Shown piece by piece: positions 15,460 through 23,106 of a stretch of DNA of 64,000 bases. Made by a program: the position numbers and the translations under genes. This stretch comes from Chryseobacterium joostei (GTDB taxonomy: Bacteria; Bacteroidota; Bacteroidia; Flavobacteriales; Weeksellaceae): the NCBI RefSeq assembly GCF_003815775.1, contig NZ_CP033926.1, forward strand, positions 4,774,001-4,838,000, in the 5' to 3' direction. The notes beneath the pieces were generated by a model. The model saw only the letters and a program-made list of their open reading frames with translations, searched no databases and was not told where the DNA came from. Positions within the stretch are counted from its first letter, which is position 1; each line of letters starts with the position of its first letter.

Positions 15460-16110
15460 ATGGAAAAAGAAGAACTCAAAATCCTCGCACAGAATCTTGC
15501 CAATCCTCAGGGAGAAAAAGGCATAGAAATCGGTGAAATGATGAATGCCACTAACATCGGTATGACGTTAGAAAGTATCAGAACACTTCTGATAGAAGAT
15601 AATCAACATATTCTTGAAATAGGACATGGAAATGCCGGCCATCTGAAAAGTCTTTTAAGTCTGGCTCAGGATCTGAAATATACAGGAGTAGACATCTCCG
15701 AAACCATGCACAACGAAGCCAAAAAGTTGAATAAAGAATTTCAAACTCAGGCAGACTTTGTTTTGTATGAAGGAAAAAAACTTCCTTTTGAAGATCAGAC
15801 CTTTGATAAAATATTTACAGTCAATACCGTCTATTTCTGGGAAAATCCTGTCGAGTTTTTAAATGAGATCTATAGGATTTTGAAAGACAACGGAACATTC
15901 GTACTTACATTCGGACAAAGAGACTTCATGGAAAAGCTACCGTTTACAGCCTATGATTTTACGCTGTACAACAATGATGAAATGGAAGAACTTGTTTCAC
16001 AAAGCCATTTTAAAAGAATGAAAACTTCCGAAAAAGAAGAAGAGATAAAAAGTAAAACAGGAAACGAAACAATACAAAGAATCTATACAATTTTAACAGT
16101 AAAAAAATAA
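15460..16110 (+). CDS. Class I SAM-dependent methyltransferase in the heme operon
   Basis: A 216-residue cytoplasmic Rossmann-fold methyltransferase. SAM-binding motif I is I-L-E-I-G-H-G-N-A-G-H (about residues 44-54), motif II is Y-T-G-V-D-I-S near 73, and the post-motif is L-P-F-E-D-Q-T-F-D-K-I-F near 108. The substrate is unknown. It starts 2 bp after hmuV and ends 4 bp before hmuS, so it is an integral operon member. It is unrelated to the radical-SAM enzyme ChuW, which opens heme in E. coli. A role in heme or porphyrin modification is possible only by context. Confidence 0.85.
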   Translation: MEKEELKILAQNLANPQGEKGIEIGEMMNATNIGMTLESIRTLLIEDNQHILEIGHGNAGHLKSLLSLAQDLKYTGVDISETMHNEAKKLNKEFQTQADFVLYEGKKLPFEDQTFDKIFTVNTVYFWENPVEFLNEIYRILKDNGTFVLTFGQRDFMEKLPFTAYDFTLYNNDEMEELVSQSHFKRMKTSEKEEEIKSKTGNETIQRIYTILTVKK

Positions 16111-16114
16111 AATA

Positions 16115-17143
16115 ATGAGCACATTAGTTAATGATTTAAAGGAAAAATGGGACGCTCTGAAAGCAGAAAACCCTCATGTAAGAATAAGAAATGCTGCTGC
16201 TCAATTAGGAGTAAGCGAAGCTGAACTATTGGTGACCAGCGTAGGAGAAGAAGTAACAGTTTTGAATCCGGACTTTCCAGGAATTCTGACTGAAGCAGAG
16301 CAATTGGGAAAAGTAATGGCTCTTACCCGTAATGACGAATGTGTTCATGAAAGAAAAGGGATTTACCAGAACGGAGACTTCAGCAGCCCGCATGCACAAC
16401 TTTTTGTAGGTGAAGATATTGATCTTAGAATTTTCCTTAACCATTGGAAGTTTGCTTTTGCAGTAGTAGAGGGAGATAAAAAAAGCCTTCAGTTCTTCGG
16501 AAAAGACGGTTTAGCTTTACACAAAATCTACCTTACAAAGAATAGTGATGAAGCAGCTTTTGATGCTATCGTAGAAAAATTTAAGGCAGAAGACCAGAAT
16601 CAGGCATTTGTTGTAGAAGCAGTAGCTCCAAAACAGGCAGAAAAAGCAGACACTGAAATAGATGTTGAAGGATTCAAAAAAGCATGGACAGAATTAAAGG
16701 ATACCCACGATTTCTTTATGATGACCAGAAAATATGGTGTAAGCAGAACTCAGGCATTAAGATTGGCTCCGGAAGGATTTGCTAAAAAAATAGATAACGC
16801 TAAAGTAGTTAATATCCTTGAAGATGCTTCTGAAAAAAATACCCCTATCATGGTTTTCGTTGGAAACAGAGGGATTATTCAGATCCACACAGGAAACGTA
16901 AAGAAAACACTTTGGCACCAGCAGTGGTTTAATGTTATGGATCCCGACTTCAACCTGCACTTGGATGTAACGAAGATTGCAGAAGCATGGATCGTTAAAA
17001 AACCAACTGAAGACGGAGAAGTTACGGCTATCGAAGTATTCAATAAGGAAGGAGATTTCATCGTTCAGTTCTTTGGAAAAAGAAAACCTGGAATCCCTGA
17101 ACTTCAGGAATGGAAAGATTTAGTGGCAGCACTAGATAATTAA
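16115..17143 (+). CDS. hmuS: Hemin-degrading factor / heme chaperone HmuS (HemS/ChuS family)
   Basis: A 342-residue protein with two related HemS/ChuX domains (about 1-165 and 185-342), the standard length for the family. His198 in the segment L-K-D-T-H-D-F-F matches the heme-ligand histidine of HemS, ChuS and PhuS by position and context. The R-T-Q-A-L-R-L-A-P motif follows, and G-N-R-G-I-I-Q-I-H-T-G lies near residue 250. It accepts imported heme in the cytoplasm and degrades it or passes it on. It is the last gene of the hmu operon and ends at a terminator. Confidence 0.92.
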   Translation: MSTLVNDLKEKWDALKAENPHVRIRNAAAQLGVSEAELLVTSVGEEVTVLNPDFPGILTEAEQLGKVMALTRNDECVHERKGIYQNGDFSSPHAQLFVGEDIDLRIFLNHWKFAFAVVEGDKKSLQFFGKDGLALHKIYLTKNSDEAAFDAIVEKFKAEDQNQAFVVEAVAPKQAEKADTEIDVEGFKKAWTELKDTHDFFMMTRKYGVSRTQALRLAPEGFAKKIDNAKVVNILEDASEKNTPIMVFVGNRGIIQIHTGNVKKTLWHQQWFNVMDPDFNLHLDVTKIAEAWIVKKPTEDGEVTAIEVFNKEGDFIVQFFGKRKPGIPELQEWKDLVAALDN

Positions 17144-17160
17144 TAATTAGATGATTTTTA

Positions 17161-17200
17161 TGAGACCGTTTTGTCTGCAAAGCTCAAAGCGGTCTTTTTT
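17161..17200 (+). terminator. Terminator of the hmu operon
   Basis: AGACCG (17163-17168) pairs with CGGTCT (17190-17195), extended by T-A pairs inside, and is followed by six T. Confidence 0.8.
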
Positions 17201-17270
17201 ATGGTAGTAAAGTGAAAAGAAAGTTCATCTTTCTACTGAAAATTAATTAATTTGTGATTAAATATATAGC

Positions 17271-18143
17271 ATGAAAAATATTCTCATAGCGATTTTGCTT
17301 ACAGGTTTCTGTTCATTACATGCTCAGAATCTTAAGGCATATCAGTTTTATGATCAGAAAGGAAAAGAAGTAAAGACTGATAAATTAGTTAAGGAATTGG
17401 CTGATTATGACGTTGTTTTCTTTGGAGAAAATCATAACAGTTCCATCAATCACTGGCTTCAGCTTAAAATTACAGAAGCTCTGTATGAAAAGAAAAACGG
17501 ACAGCTTATCTTAGGAGCAGAAATGTTTGAAAGAGATAATCAGCCTCAGCTGAACCAATATTTAAGTGGAAAATTTGATGCCAAGACATTGAAAGATTCT
17601 GCCCGTTTATGGAACAATTATGCCACAGACTATAAGCCTTTGGTAGATTTTGCCAAAAACAAAAAACTGAATTTTATAGCAACGAACATTCCAAGAAGAT
17701 ACGCTTCCCAAACAGCTAAAGAAGGTCTTGAATCCTTAAATAAGTTAACTGAAAAGGAAAAGACATACATTGCTCAATTACCGATTAAAGTAACATTGGA
17801 TACTCCAGGTTACCAGGAAATGAAAGCCATGATGGGAGATCATGCCGAGGGAACAAAGGTGATGAACTTTATCTCTGCCCAGGCAACAAAAGATGCAACC
17901 ATGGCAGAATCTATCCTGAAAAATATACAATCTGGAAAGACCTTTATCCATTATAACGGTAATTATCATAGTAAAGAATTTGGAGGAACTTATTGGTACA
18001 TCAAGCAGAAAAACCCAAATCTAAAAATGGCTGTGATCTCCGTTTTTGAATCCGAAGATCCTGAATTAAAAGTCCCTGCAAAAGATTACATTCCCACAGA
18101 ATTTAATCTGGTTATCCCAAGTGATATGACAAAGACTTTTTAA
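17271..18143 (+). CDS. ChaN-like heme-binding exported protein
   Basis: A 290-residue exported protein with signal peptide (residues 1-18, ending L-H-A-Q). It has the PF04187 (ChaN/cofactor heme-binding) signature F-F-G-E-N-H-N near residues 50-56, then L-G-A-E-M-F-E-R-D near 82, I-A-T-N-I-P-R near 137 and Y-N-G-N-Y-H-S near 225. Campylobacter ChaN binds stacked hemes and is thought to act in iron uptake. It lies after the hmu terminator, with a weak own -7 element (TTAATTTG, 17247-17254, one mismatch), so it is probably transcribed separately but in the same pathway. Confidence 0.85.
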   Translation: MKNILIAILLTGFCSLHAQNLKAYQFYDQKGKEVKTDKLVKELADYDVVFFGENHNSSINHWLQLKITEALYEKKNGQLILGAEMFERDNQPQLNQYLSGKFDAKTLKDSARLWNNYATDYKPLVDFAKNKKLNFIATNIPRRYASQTAKEGLESLNKLTEKEKTYIAQLPIKVTLDTPGYQEMKAMMGDHAEGTKVMNFISAQATKDATMAESILKNIQSGKTFIHYNGNYHSKEFGGTYWYIKQKNPNLKMAVISVFESEDPELKVPAKDYIPTEFNLVIPSDMTKTF

Positions 18144-18186
18144 ATGTTGATTTATCTGTATCATTATTAGGTAGAAAATATCATAT

Positions 18187-18252
18187 TCAATAGAAACGGA
18201 CTAAAGCCCGTTTTTTTATGTCAAAAAGTTCCAATGGCTTTAGCTGAAGCCT
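18187..18252. repeat. Candidate dispersed intergenic repeat with hairpins
   Basis: This spacer contains AACGG..CCGTT followed by seven T (18195-18217) and then GGCTTTAGCTGAAGCC, a second short palindrome. Paired C-T-A-A-A-G-C-C and G-G-C-T-T-T-A-G words of this kind are, as I recall, common in Chryseobacterium intergenic repeats. Only one copy is seen here, so repeat status is inferred. The first hairpin could also terminate the ChaN-like gene. Confidence 0.4.
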
Positions 18253-18292
18253 AATTAATACCAACAAGTGCTTATGTTTATTTTACAATTTT

Positions 18293-18300
18293 TACCTTTG
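18293..18300 (+). promoter_or_regulatory. -7 promoter element of the deformylase-like gene
   Basis: TACCTTTG is an exact TAnnTTTG match, 17 nt upstream of the ATG at 18318. Confidence 0.6.
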
Positions 18301-18317
18301 TACTACATTCAATTCAT

Positions 18318-18947
18318 ATGAGAAAATTATCCGTTCTGTTTATCTTTTTTATAGGATTATTCAACGCACAACAACTTACTTCTGGTGAACTATCTATTAT
18401 CAATCAGGGAGATATAAAAACTGCATTGCCAATTTATCAGACAACAGATGATCATCAACACAAAACATTGCTAAGCCTTTCCACAGAAATTGATCCAGTG
18501 GATCCCAATACTACTGTTCTGGTGAAAAGAATGAAAGAATCTCTTCTTTCAACCGATGGTGGAGTAGGAATTGCTGCCCCGCAGGTGGGAATCAACAGAA
18601 AAATAATTTGGGTACAGCGTTTTGATAAAGAGGGAAATCCTTTAGAATATTTTATCAATCCGGTAATTGTCTGGAGATCAGATTTACAGAACCTTGGTCC
18701 GGAGGGAGATCTATCCATTCCTGATTTTAGGGATCAGTTTTATAGAAGCAAAGTTATTCAATTAGAATATGTGGATCTGAAAGGACAAAGATATTCGGAA
18801 ATAGTGGAGGGGTTTACCGCAGTTATTTTTCAGCATGAGATTGACCACCTTTTCGGAATTTTAATTTCCGATAAAAAAGAAAAAGAAAAGAATAATGCCT
18901 ATAAAAAGGTAGATGCTTATCAAAAAAGTGATTTGAATAAAAGATAA
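18318..18947 (+). CDS. Exported peptide-deformylase-like protein with altered metal site
   Basis: A 209-residue peptide deformylase homolog with an N-terminal signal peptide (residues 1-17, ending F-N-A-Q), unlike the cytosolic enzyme. Motif 1 is intact, G-V-G-I-A-A-P-Q (82-89), and so is motif 3, H-E-I-D-H (173-177). Motif 2, normally E-G-C-L-S, reads E-G-D-L-S, so the cysteine metal ligand is Asp131. The usual substrate, N-formyl-methionine on nascent chains, is cytosolic, so this protein probably has another role. It may still bind metal through Asp131, His173 and His177. It appears monocistronic. Confidence 0.85.
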   Translation: MRKLSVLFIFFIGLFNAQQLTSGELSIINQGDIKTALPIYQTTDDHQHKTLLSLSTEIDPVDPNTTVLVKRMKESLLSTDGGVGIAAPQVGINRKIIWVQRFDKEGNPLEYFINPVIVWRSDLQNLGPEGDLSIPDFRDQFYRSKVIQLEYVDLKGQRYSEIVEGFTAVIFQHEIDHLFGILISDKKEKEKNNAYKKVDAYQKSDLNKR

Positions 18948-18965
18948 TTAAGTCAATGACTTAAA

Positions 18966-19006
18966 ATAAAAATGAGCTGTTTTGAATTCAAAACAGCTCA
19001 TTTCAT
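18966..19006. terminator. Bidirectional terminator
   Basis: A perfect 17+17 bp palindrome spans 18970-19003, with centre TGAATTCA and outer arms reading AAATGAGCTG and CAGCTCATTT. It lies between the convergent deformylase-like (+) and ohr (-) genes. Confidence 0.9.
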
Positions 19007-19029
19007 TACTATGATTATAAAAAATTGGA

Positions 19030-19455
19030 TTAATCATTATTCGTTACAGAAAGCTTCACCTCAATATTATTTCGGGTTGCATTAGAATATGGACAAATTT
19101 GATGAGCTTTATCCGTTAAAGATTGTGCTTCCTCAATAGAAACCCCTGGAATATTCACATCCAGTTCCACTGCCAATCCGAAACCTCCATTTTCAATCTG
19201 TCCTATGCTTACCTGTGCTGTAACAGTAGTTTCACCGGTTTGCACTTTACCCAAGCTGATTACTCTGTTCAATGCACTATCAAAGCAAGCAGAATATCCG
19301 GCTGCAAAAAGCATTTCGGGATTTGTGAAGTCATCATTAGCTCCTCCTAGTGCCTTAGGCATTTTTACTTCAAGGTCTAAAACTCCGTTTTCACTTTTCA
19401 CATGACCGTTTCTTCCCCCTGTAGCGGTAACTTTTGTTGTATATAACGTTTTCAT
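19030..19455 (-). CDS. ohr: Organic hydroperoxide resistance protein (Ohr/OsmC family)
   Basis: A 141-residue Ohr-type peroxidase. The two redox cysteines are Cys57 (G-Y-S-A-C-F) and Cys121 (C-P-Y-S-N-A-T), both in family context, and the N terminus K-T-L-Y-T-T-K-V-T-A-T-G-G-R is typical of Ohr. It reduces organic and fatty acid hydroperoxides in the cytoplasm with lipoylated partners. Its start abuts the ohrR stop with no gap. The genes read nitroreductase, ohrR, ohr on the minus strand. Confidence 0.93.
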   Translation of the reverse strand: MKTLYTTKVTATGGRNGHVKSENGVLDLEVKMPKALGGANDDFTNPEMLFAAGYSACFDSALNRVISLGKVQTGETTVTAQVSIGQIENGGFGLAVELDVNIPGVSIEEAQSLTDKAHQICPYSNATRNNIEVKLSVTNND

Positions 19456-19890
19456 TTATTTTTCTATTTTGTTTAATATTTTTAGAACTGATTCTTTAAG
19501 TTCCAACAGTTCTTCCGGTTGTATACCCAGTCTTTCCTGAATTTTCCCCGGAATTGCACAGGCCTTTTTCTGTAATTCTTTTCCAGCCTCTGCCAAAAAT
19601 ACTTCAACCACTCTTTCGTCCTCTTTTTTTCGTTTTCTTAGGATAAATCCTTTAGTCTCCAGTCTTTTAAGAAGAGGAGTCAGAGTTCCACTGTCCAGAA
19701 ACAGTTTTTCTCCGATATGGTTTACCGGAAGCCCGTCATTTTCCCACAATATCATCATTACGAGATATTGAGGATAGGTAATGTCAAGCTCATCAAGAAA
19801 AGGGCGATAAAGCCCTGTGATTTCCTTGGCAATGACATATAACGGGAAACAGATTTGGTTGGCTAGTTTAGGTGTTTTAGAATTTTCCAT
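19456..19890 (-). CDS. ohrR: OhrR, MarR family peroxide-sensing repressor
   Basis: A 144-residue MarR winged-helix regulator. Cys14 in L-A-N-Q-I-C-F-P-L-Y sits where OhrR proteins carry their peroxide-reactive cysteine. The DNA-binding region includes H-I-G-E-K-L-F-L-D-S-G-T-L-T-P-L-L-K-R-L and the wing R-K-R-K-K-E-D-E-R. When the cysteine is oxidised OhrR leaves DNA and ohr is induced. Its likely operator is the palindrome at 20639-20662 upstream of the operon. Confidence 0.93.
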   Translation of the reverse strand: MENSKTPKLANQICFPLYVIAKEITGLYRPFLDELDITYPQYLVMMILWENDGLPVNHIGEKLFLDSGTLTPLLKRLETKGFILRKRKKEDERVVEVFLAEAGKELQKKACAIPGKIQERLGIQPEELLELKESVLKILNKIEK

Positions 19891-19919
19891 AAGTGGGTAC
19901 GAAAGATTCGATGAAGGTA

Positions 19920-20552
19920 TTACTTTTTAATGATAAACTCATCCATTGGGACACGGACTTTTTTCATAGAAGCCAGCCAGTCATTAGCTTCGTCACGGTA
20001 TCCAAGGTATAAAAGACTTACACTTTTCAGTCCTAACTCTTTCAATCCAAGTACTTCATCCACTACAGCATTGCTAAATCCTTCAGCAGGAGTACTGTCT
20101 ATTTTAAGCTCAGCAGCTTGTGCTAAAGCAATTCCCAGTGCAATATAAGTCTGACGGGCTGTGTGAGCAAAATGCTCTTCCGGAGTTTGTGCTCCGTACA
20201 TTTCCTTGATTTTATCGGTGTAGCTTCCGAAACGTCCTCTCGGAAGTTCTCTTACATCAGTATGAAGGTCATATACTTTGTCAATTTTTTCGTTAGAATA
20301 GCTATCCCATGCGGCAAAAACCAAAACGTGGGATGAATCTCTCATCACTTCCGGATTTAAAGCTCCGGCCACCATTTTATCTTTTAACTCCTGACTTTCC
20401 ACTACAATAACACGGAAAGGTTGCAATCCAGATGATGTAGGGGCAAGCCTTGTTGCTTCCAGAATTGTATGTAAGTCTTCTTGTGATACTTTTTTTGCAG
20501 GATTATATGCTTTTACTGCGTGTCTCCAATTAAGGTCTTCTAATAATGACAT
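19920..20552 (-). CDS. NAD(P)H-dependent nitroreductase family oxidoreductase
   Basis: A 210-residue FMN-dependent nitroreductase of the NfsB class. The N terminus W-R-H-A-V-K-A-Y-N-P and the motif A-P-T-S-S-G-L-Q-P-F-R (about residues 37-47) bind FMN, and L-G-I-A-L-A-Q-A-A-E-L lies near 138. It reduces nitro compounds, quinones or similar electrophiles with NAD(P)H. It is the first gene of the operon with ohrR (29 bp gap) and ohr, so it is probably induced by organic peroxides or electrophiles. Confidence 0.88.
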   Translation of the reverse strand: MSLLEDLNWRHAVKAYNPAKKVSQEDLHTILEATRLAPTSSGLQPFRVIVVESQELKDKMVAGALNPEVMRDSSHVLVFAAWDSYSNEKIDKVYDLHTDVRELPRGRFGSYTDKIKEMYGAQTPEEHFAHTARQTYIALGIALAQAAELKIDSTPAEGFSNAVVDEVLGLKELGLKSVSLLYLGYRDEANDWLASMKKVRVPMDEFIIKK

Positions 20553-20625
20553 TTTCTTTTTATTTTAAATTAAAATTACTTGATGATAATCTATTTCCAA
20601 GTATTACTTTGTGAAATTATATATG

Positions 20626-20633
20626 CAAATATA
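20626..20633 (-). promoter_or_regulatory. -7 promoter element of the nitroreductase-ohrR-ohr operon
   Basis: On the minus strand this reads TATATTTG, an exact TAnnTTTG match. The predicted start is about 70 nt upstream of the ATG at 20552. Confidence 0.65.
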
Positions 20634-20638
20634 AAGCC

Positions 20639-20662
20639 AATTAAATTGTGTGCAATTTAATT
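20639..20662. promoter_or_regulatory. Palindromic operator, probably for OhrR
   Basis: AATTAAATTG (20639-20648) and CAATTTAATT (20653-20662) are perfect inverted repeats around TGTG. The site lies 6 bp upstream of the -7 element, in the -33 spacer, ideal for repression. The AT-rich ATTG-type arms resemble OhrR sites of other bacteria. The regulator gene is in the same operon. Confidence 0.6.
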
Positions 20663-20851
20663 TCGAAAGATTTTATTAATGATGATTATTTATTTTATAA
20701 AATATTTCTGAATGTATATGTAAACACCAAAAAAGCGTATACTTAAATTTTTACCAGTTTATGATTGTATTCTTTAGTTTTTCCACAAGATTCGGATTTT
20801 TTTCTCCCTCAGGTATTCCAATCTTTGCATTAGAATTTTAAACTAAAAGCA

Positions 20852-21604
20852 ATGCAGAAATTTAAAAACAAAACAGCTTTAATTACAGGTGGAACCAACG
20901 GAATGGGATTGGCCACAGCAGAAGAGTTCATCAAGCAGGGCGGAAGTGCCATTATTACCGGAAGAAGCCCGGAAACAATAAATAACGCTCTGGAAAAACT
21001 AGGAGGGAATGCTTTCGGAATTTTATCGAATACCGGAAATATAGAGGATCTCATGAAGCTTCGGGAAGAAGTAAGAAAATATACAGAGAATGTTGATGTT
21101 CTCTTTGTGAATGCTGGCTACGGAAAATTTGCACCCATAGAAAATGTTCAGGAAGAGCATTTTGATGAACTTTTTAACGTATTGGTAAAAGGACCTTTTT
21201 TTACTGTTCAGCAGATATTACCTCTGATGAAAAAAGGAAGTTCCGTTATTTTTAATACTTCTGTAGCAACGGATATTGCAATGCATAATTTTTCGGTGTA
21301 TTCTGCGGCAAAGTCTGCAGTACAGTCGTTCATCAAAACATTTGCTGTTGAACTTACAGAACGAGGAATTCGAGTGAATGGAGTGAGTCCGGGGCATATC
21401 AAAACCAATATTTTTAACAATACAGGGCTGACTCCTGAGCAAATAGAAAGGGCGATTCAGGATATTATTCCGACAATCCCTTTCAAAAGACAGGGAGAAC
21501 CGTCAGAGATTGCCAATGTAGTTCTGTTTCTTGCATCAGAAGAAGCTTCCTATATTCATGGGACGGAGATAAAAGTAGATGCAGGTATTTCTGTAATCAG
21601 ATAA
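20852..21604 (+). CDS. SDR family oxidoreductase
   Basis: A 250-residue classical short-chain dehydrogenase/reductase. The NAD(P)-binding motif is T-G-G-T-N-G-M-G (12-19), N-A-G-Y lies at 87-90, and the catalytic Ser137, Tyr150 and Lys154 (Y-S-A-A-K) are intact. The C terminus I-H-G-T-E-I-K-V-D-A-G is typical. The substrate cannot be told. It is divergent from the ohr operon with a 299-bp spacer, which holds the ohr promoter and, close to this gene, a weak -7 element (AATCTTTG, 20820-20827); the rest is AT-rich without a recognisable feature. Confidence 0.88.
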   Translation: MQKFKNKTALITGGTNGMGLATAEEFIKQGGSAIITGRSPETINNALEKLGGNAFGILSNTGNIEDLMKLREEVRKYTENVDVLFVNAGYGKFAPIENVQEEHFDELFNVLVKGPFFTVQQILPLMKKGSSVIFNTSVATDIAMHNFSVYSAAKSAVQSFIKTFAVELTERGIRVNGVSPGHIKTNIFNNTGLTPEQIERAIQDIIPTIPFKRQGEPSEIANVVLFLASEEASYIHGTEIKVDAGISVIR

Positions 21605-21635
21605 GTCTGCACCTCTTGAAAATAAAATTCAGGGA

Positions 21636-21947
21636 TTATTTAACTTCTTTGATCTGCTTGATGATATTGGTATTACTCTCAACACCTATATTGTAGATGT
21701 TGCCCTTTTTAAAACTTAGATTAACTTTTTCCATCAATACTTTATAATCAGAAGATTTTTTTGACAGGTAAAAGACCTGCGCACTTATTCCAATGGCTAC
21801 CCGTACAACCTCTTCCGGTTTATCCGGATCTTCAAGAATATTGTTGATGGTTGCATTATTATACCAGGTTAATTTCTGGGATTCAGAGTGAGAAGAACAG
21901 GAGGTAATCATGGTAAACAGTAATAATAAATATGTCCAGGCTTTCAT
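21636..21947 (-). CDS. Small lipoprotein of unknown function
   Basis: I placed the start at the internal ATG (21945-21947) because only then does the protein open with a proper lipoprotein signal, M-K-A-W-T-Y-L-L-L-L-F-T-M-I-T-S-C. The mature part of about 85 residues contains V-V-R-V-A-I-G-I-S-A-Q-V-F-Y-L and ends in Lys-rich sequence. I do not recognise the family. It lies downstream of the protein-glutaminase gene on the same strand but beyond that gene's terminator, so it may be transcribed separately. Confidence 0.7.
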   Translation of the reverse strand: MKAWTYLLLLFTMITSCSSHSESQKLTWYNNATINNILEDPDKPEEVVRVAIGISAQVFYLSKKSSDYKVLMEKVNLSFKKGNIYNIGVESNTNIIKQIKEVK

Positions 21948-21963
21948 AATAATAAATTTGTGA

Positions 21964-22004
21964 GTAAAAAGCTCCTGCAATATATAAATAAATGCAGGAG
22001 CTCT
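21964..22004 (-). terminator. Terminator of the protein-glutaminase gene
   Basis: AGCTCCTGCA (21970-21979) pairs with TGCAGGAGCT (21993-22002); on the minus strand the stem is followed by a short T run. Confidence 0.75.
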
Positions 22005-22016
22005 ATAAAAAGTTAG

Positions 22017-22967
22017 TTAGAATCCGCAATGTGCTGTACTAGGTACCGGAGCAGAACAGCCCGAAAGAGCTGAGAATGCTGTCAATGTACAATTGGTATT
22101 CACCAGATTGTTATCATATAATAAAGATCCTGATGGGCTTCTGTAGTAAACATTTCCTGCTGTATTGGTAAATGATGAAACAGAAGTAGATCCGCAAGTT
22201 GAGTTGGTGCATGCAGCTCTCCAAGCAGTATCCGTAATAGGACCAGTTGAATTTAGAGATGGGTCAATAATTCTTTTTTCAACCACGCCGGATGCATTTT
22301 TAAAGCTTACAAGGATGGCTACGTGATATACCCATGAAACACAACAGGTACCGGTAGAAGCTCTTAAATTACCATATACAAATTGTTTTTCACACTCATA
22401 TCCGGCATTGTTTAAGATTTGTCTCATTTTGTGCGCTCTTGCATAGCACCCGTCAACAGGGTATCTGAATGTAATACAAGGAGATGAGGCGGTAGAGGTT
22501 CCGCAAGACTGGTTTTTAATTTGAGTAAATAAACTGTTCAAAGTAGCCAGATCAGGAATAACACTTGCTAATCTATTGGTTACTCCTCTCTCTTCTTTAG
22601 TAAAAACAGACTTGAAATATCTTACATCTTCTGCTGTAGCCTTTTCTACTTTCGCAATTTCATTAGAATTAGCTTTAAGGAAAATCTGAACCGGGGTTTC
22701 ATTTTTTACAGCCTGGCTGATCATGGAAATGTAAGCTTCATTTTCCTTAGTGTCTTTAATTTCATAAGGCTGAGCTGAAAGGATAAAGGAAACTTTATAT
22801 TTTCCGTCTTCTTTATCAAGTCCTGTTGGAACAGTTCTTCCGAACTCTTTCATTACAACTTCTTTAGATTGCGGATTTACAGTTTCCTGATTCGCGTTAG
22901 AATCTGAACAGGCATTAAATGACAGCGCTGCCACAAATACCATCATGGATAGCAAAAATTTTTTCAT
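22017..22967 (-). CDS. Protein-glutaminase (protein-glutamine glutaminase) preproenzyme
   Basis: A 316-residue secreted preproenzyme. Residues 1-20 are a signal peptide, about 21-132 the pro region, and about 133-316 the mature enzyme, which starts L-A-S-V-I-P-D. The mature part closely resembles the Chryseobacterium proteolyticum protein-glutaminase, with many cysteines and the catalytic triad Cys174 (D-G-C-Y-A-R), His215 (Y-H-V-A-I) and Asp235 (I-I-D-P-S). Spacings of 41 and 20 residues match the described triad. The enzyme deamidates glutamine side chains in whole proteins to glutamate. F-N-A-C at 17-20 also resembles a weak lipobox. A paired palindrome lies upstream. Confidence 0.95.
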   Translation of the reverse strand: MKKFLLSMMVFVAALSFNACSDSNANQETVNPQSKEVVMKEFGRTVPTGLDKEDGKYKVSFILSAQPYEIKDTKENEAYISMISQAVKNETPVQIFLKANSNEIAKVEKATAEDVRYFKSVFTKEERGVTNRLASVIPDLATLNSLFTQIKNQSCGTSTASSPCITFRYPVDGCYARAHKMRQILNNAGYECEKQFVYGNLRASTGTCCVSWVYHVAILVSFKNASGVVEKRIIDPSLNSTGPITDTAWRAACTNSTCGSTSVSSFTNTAGNVYYRSPSGSLLYDNNLVNTNCTLTAFSALSGCSAPVPSTAHCGF

Positions 22968-22995
22968 AGTTCTTATATTTTGGTGTTAATGGTTT

Positions 22996-23030
22996 TTCTA
23001 AATAGTGTTTTATTTATTCACTATTTAGTG
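22996..23030. promoter_or_regulatory. Paired palindromes upstream of the protein-glutaminase gene
   Basis: CACTATTTAGTG (23019-23030) is a perfect palindrome. A second partial copy, CTAAATAGTG, lies at 22998-23007, centres 23 bp apart. Together they also form a 10-bp inverted repeat. This may be an operator pair or a hairpin in the 5' leader. I found no exact TAnnTTTG element here. Confidence 0.45.
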
Positions 23031-23106
23031 ATAATAAAATTATGAAAAATTCAATGATATGCAAGTAATTTCTTCAAAAAATAATTAATATTTGAAAATC
23101 ATTCAT

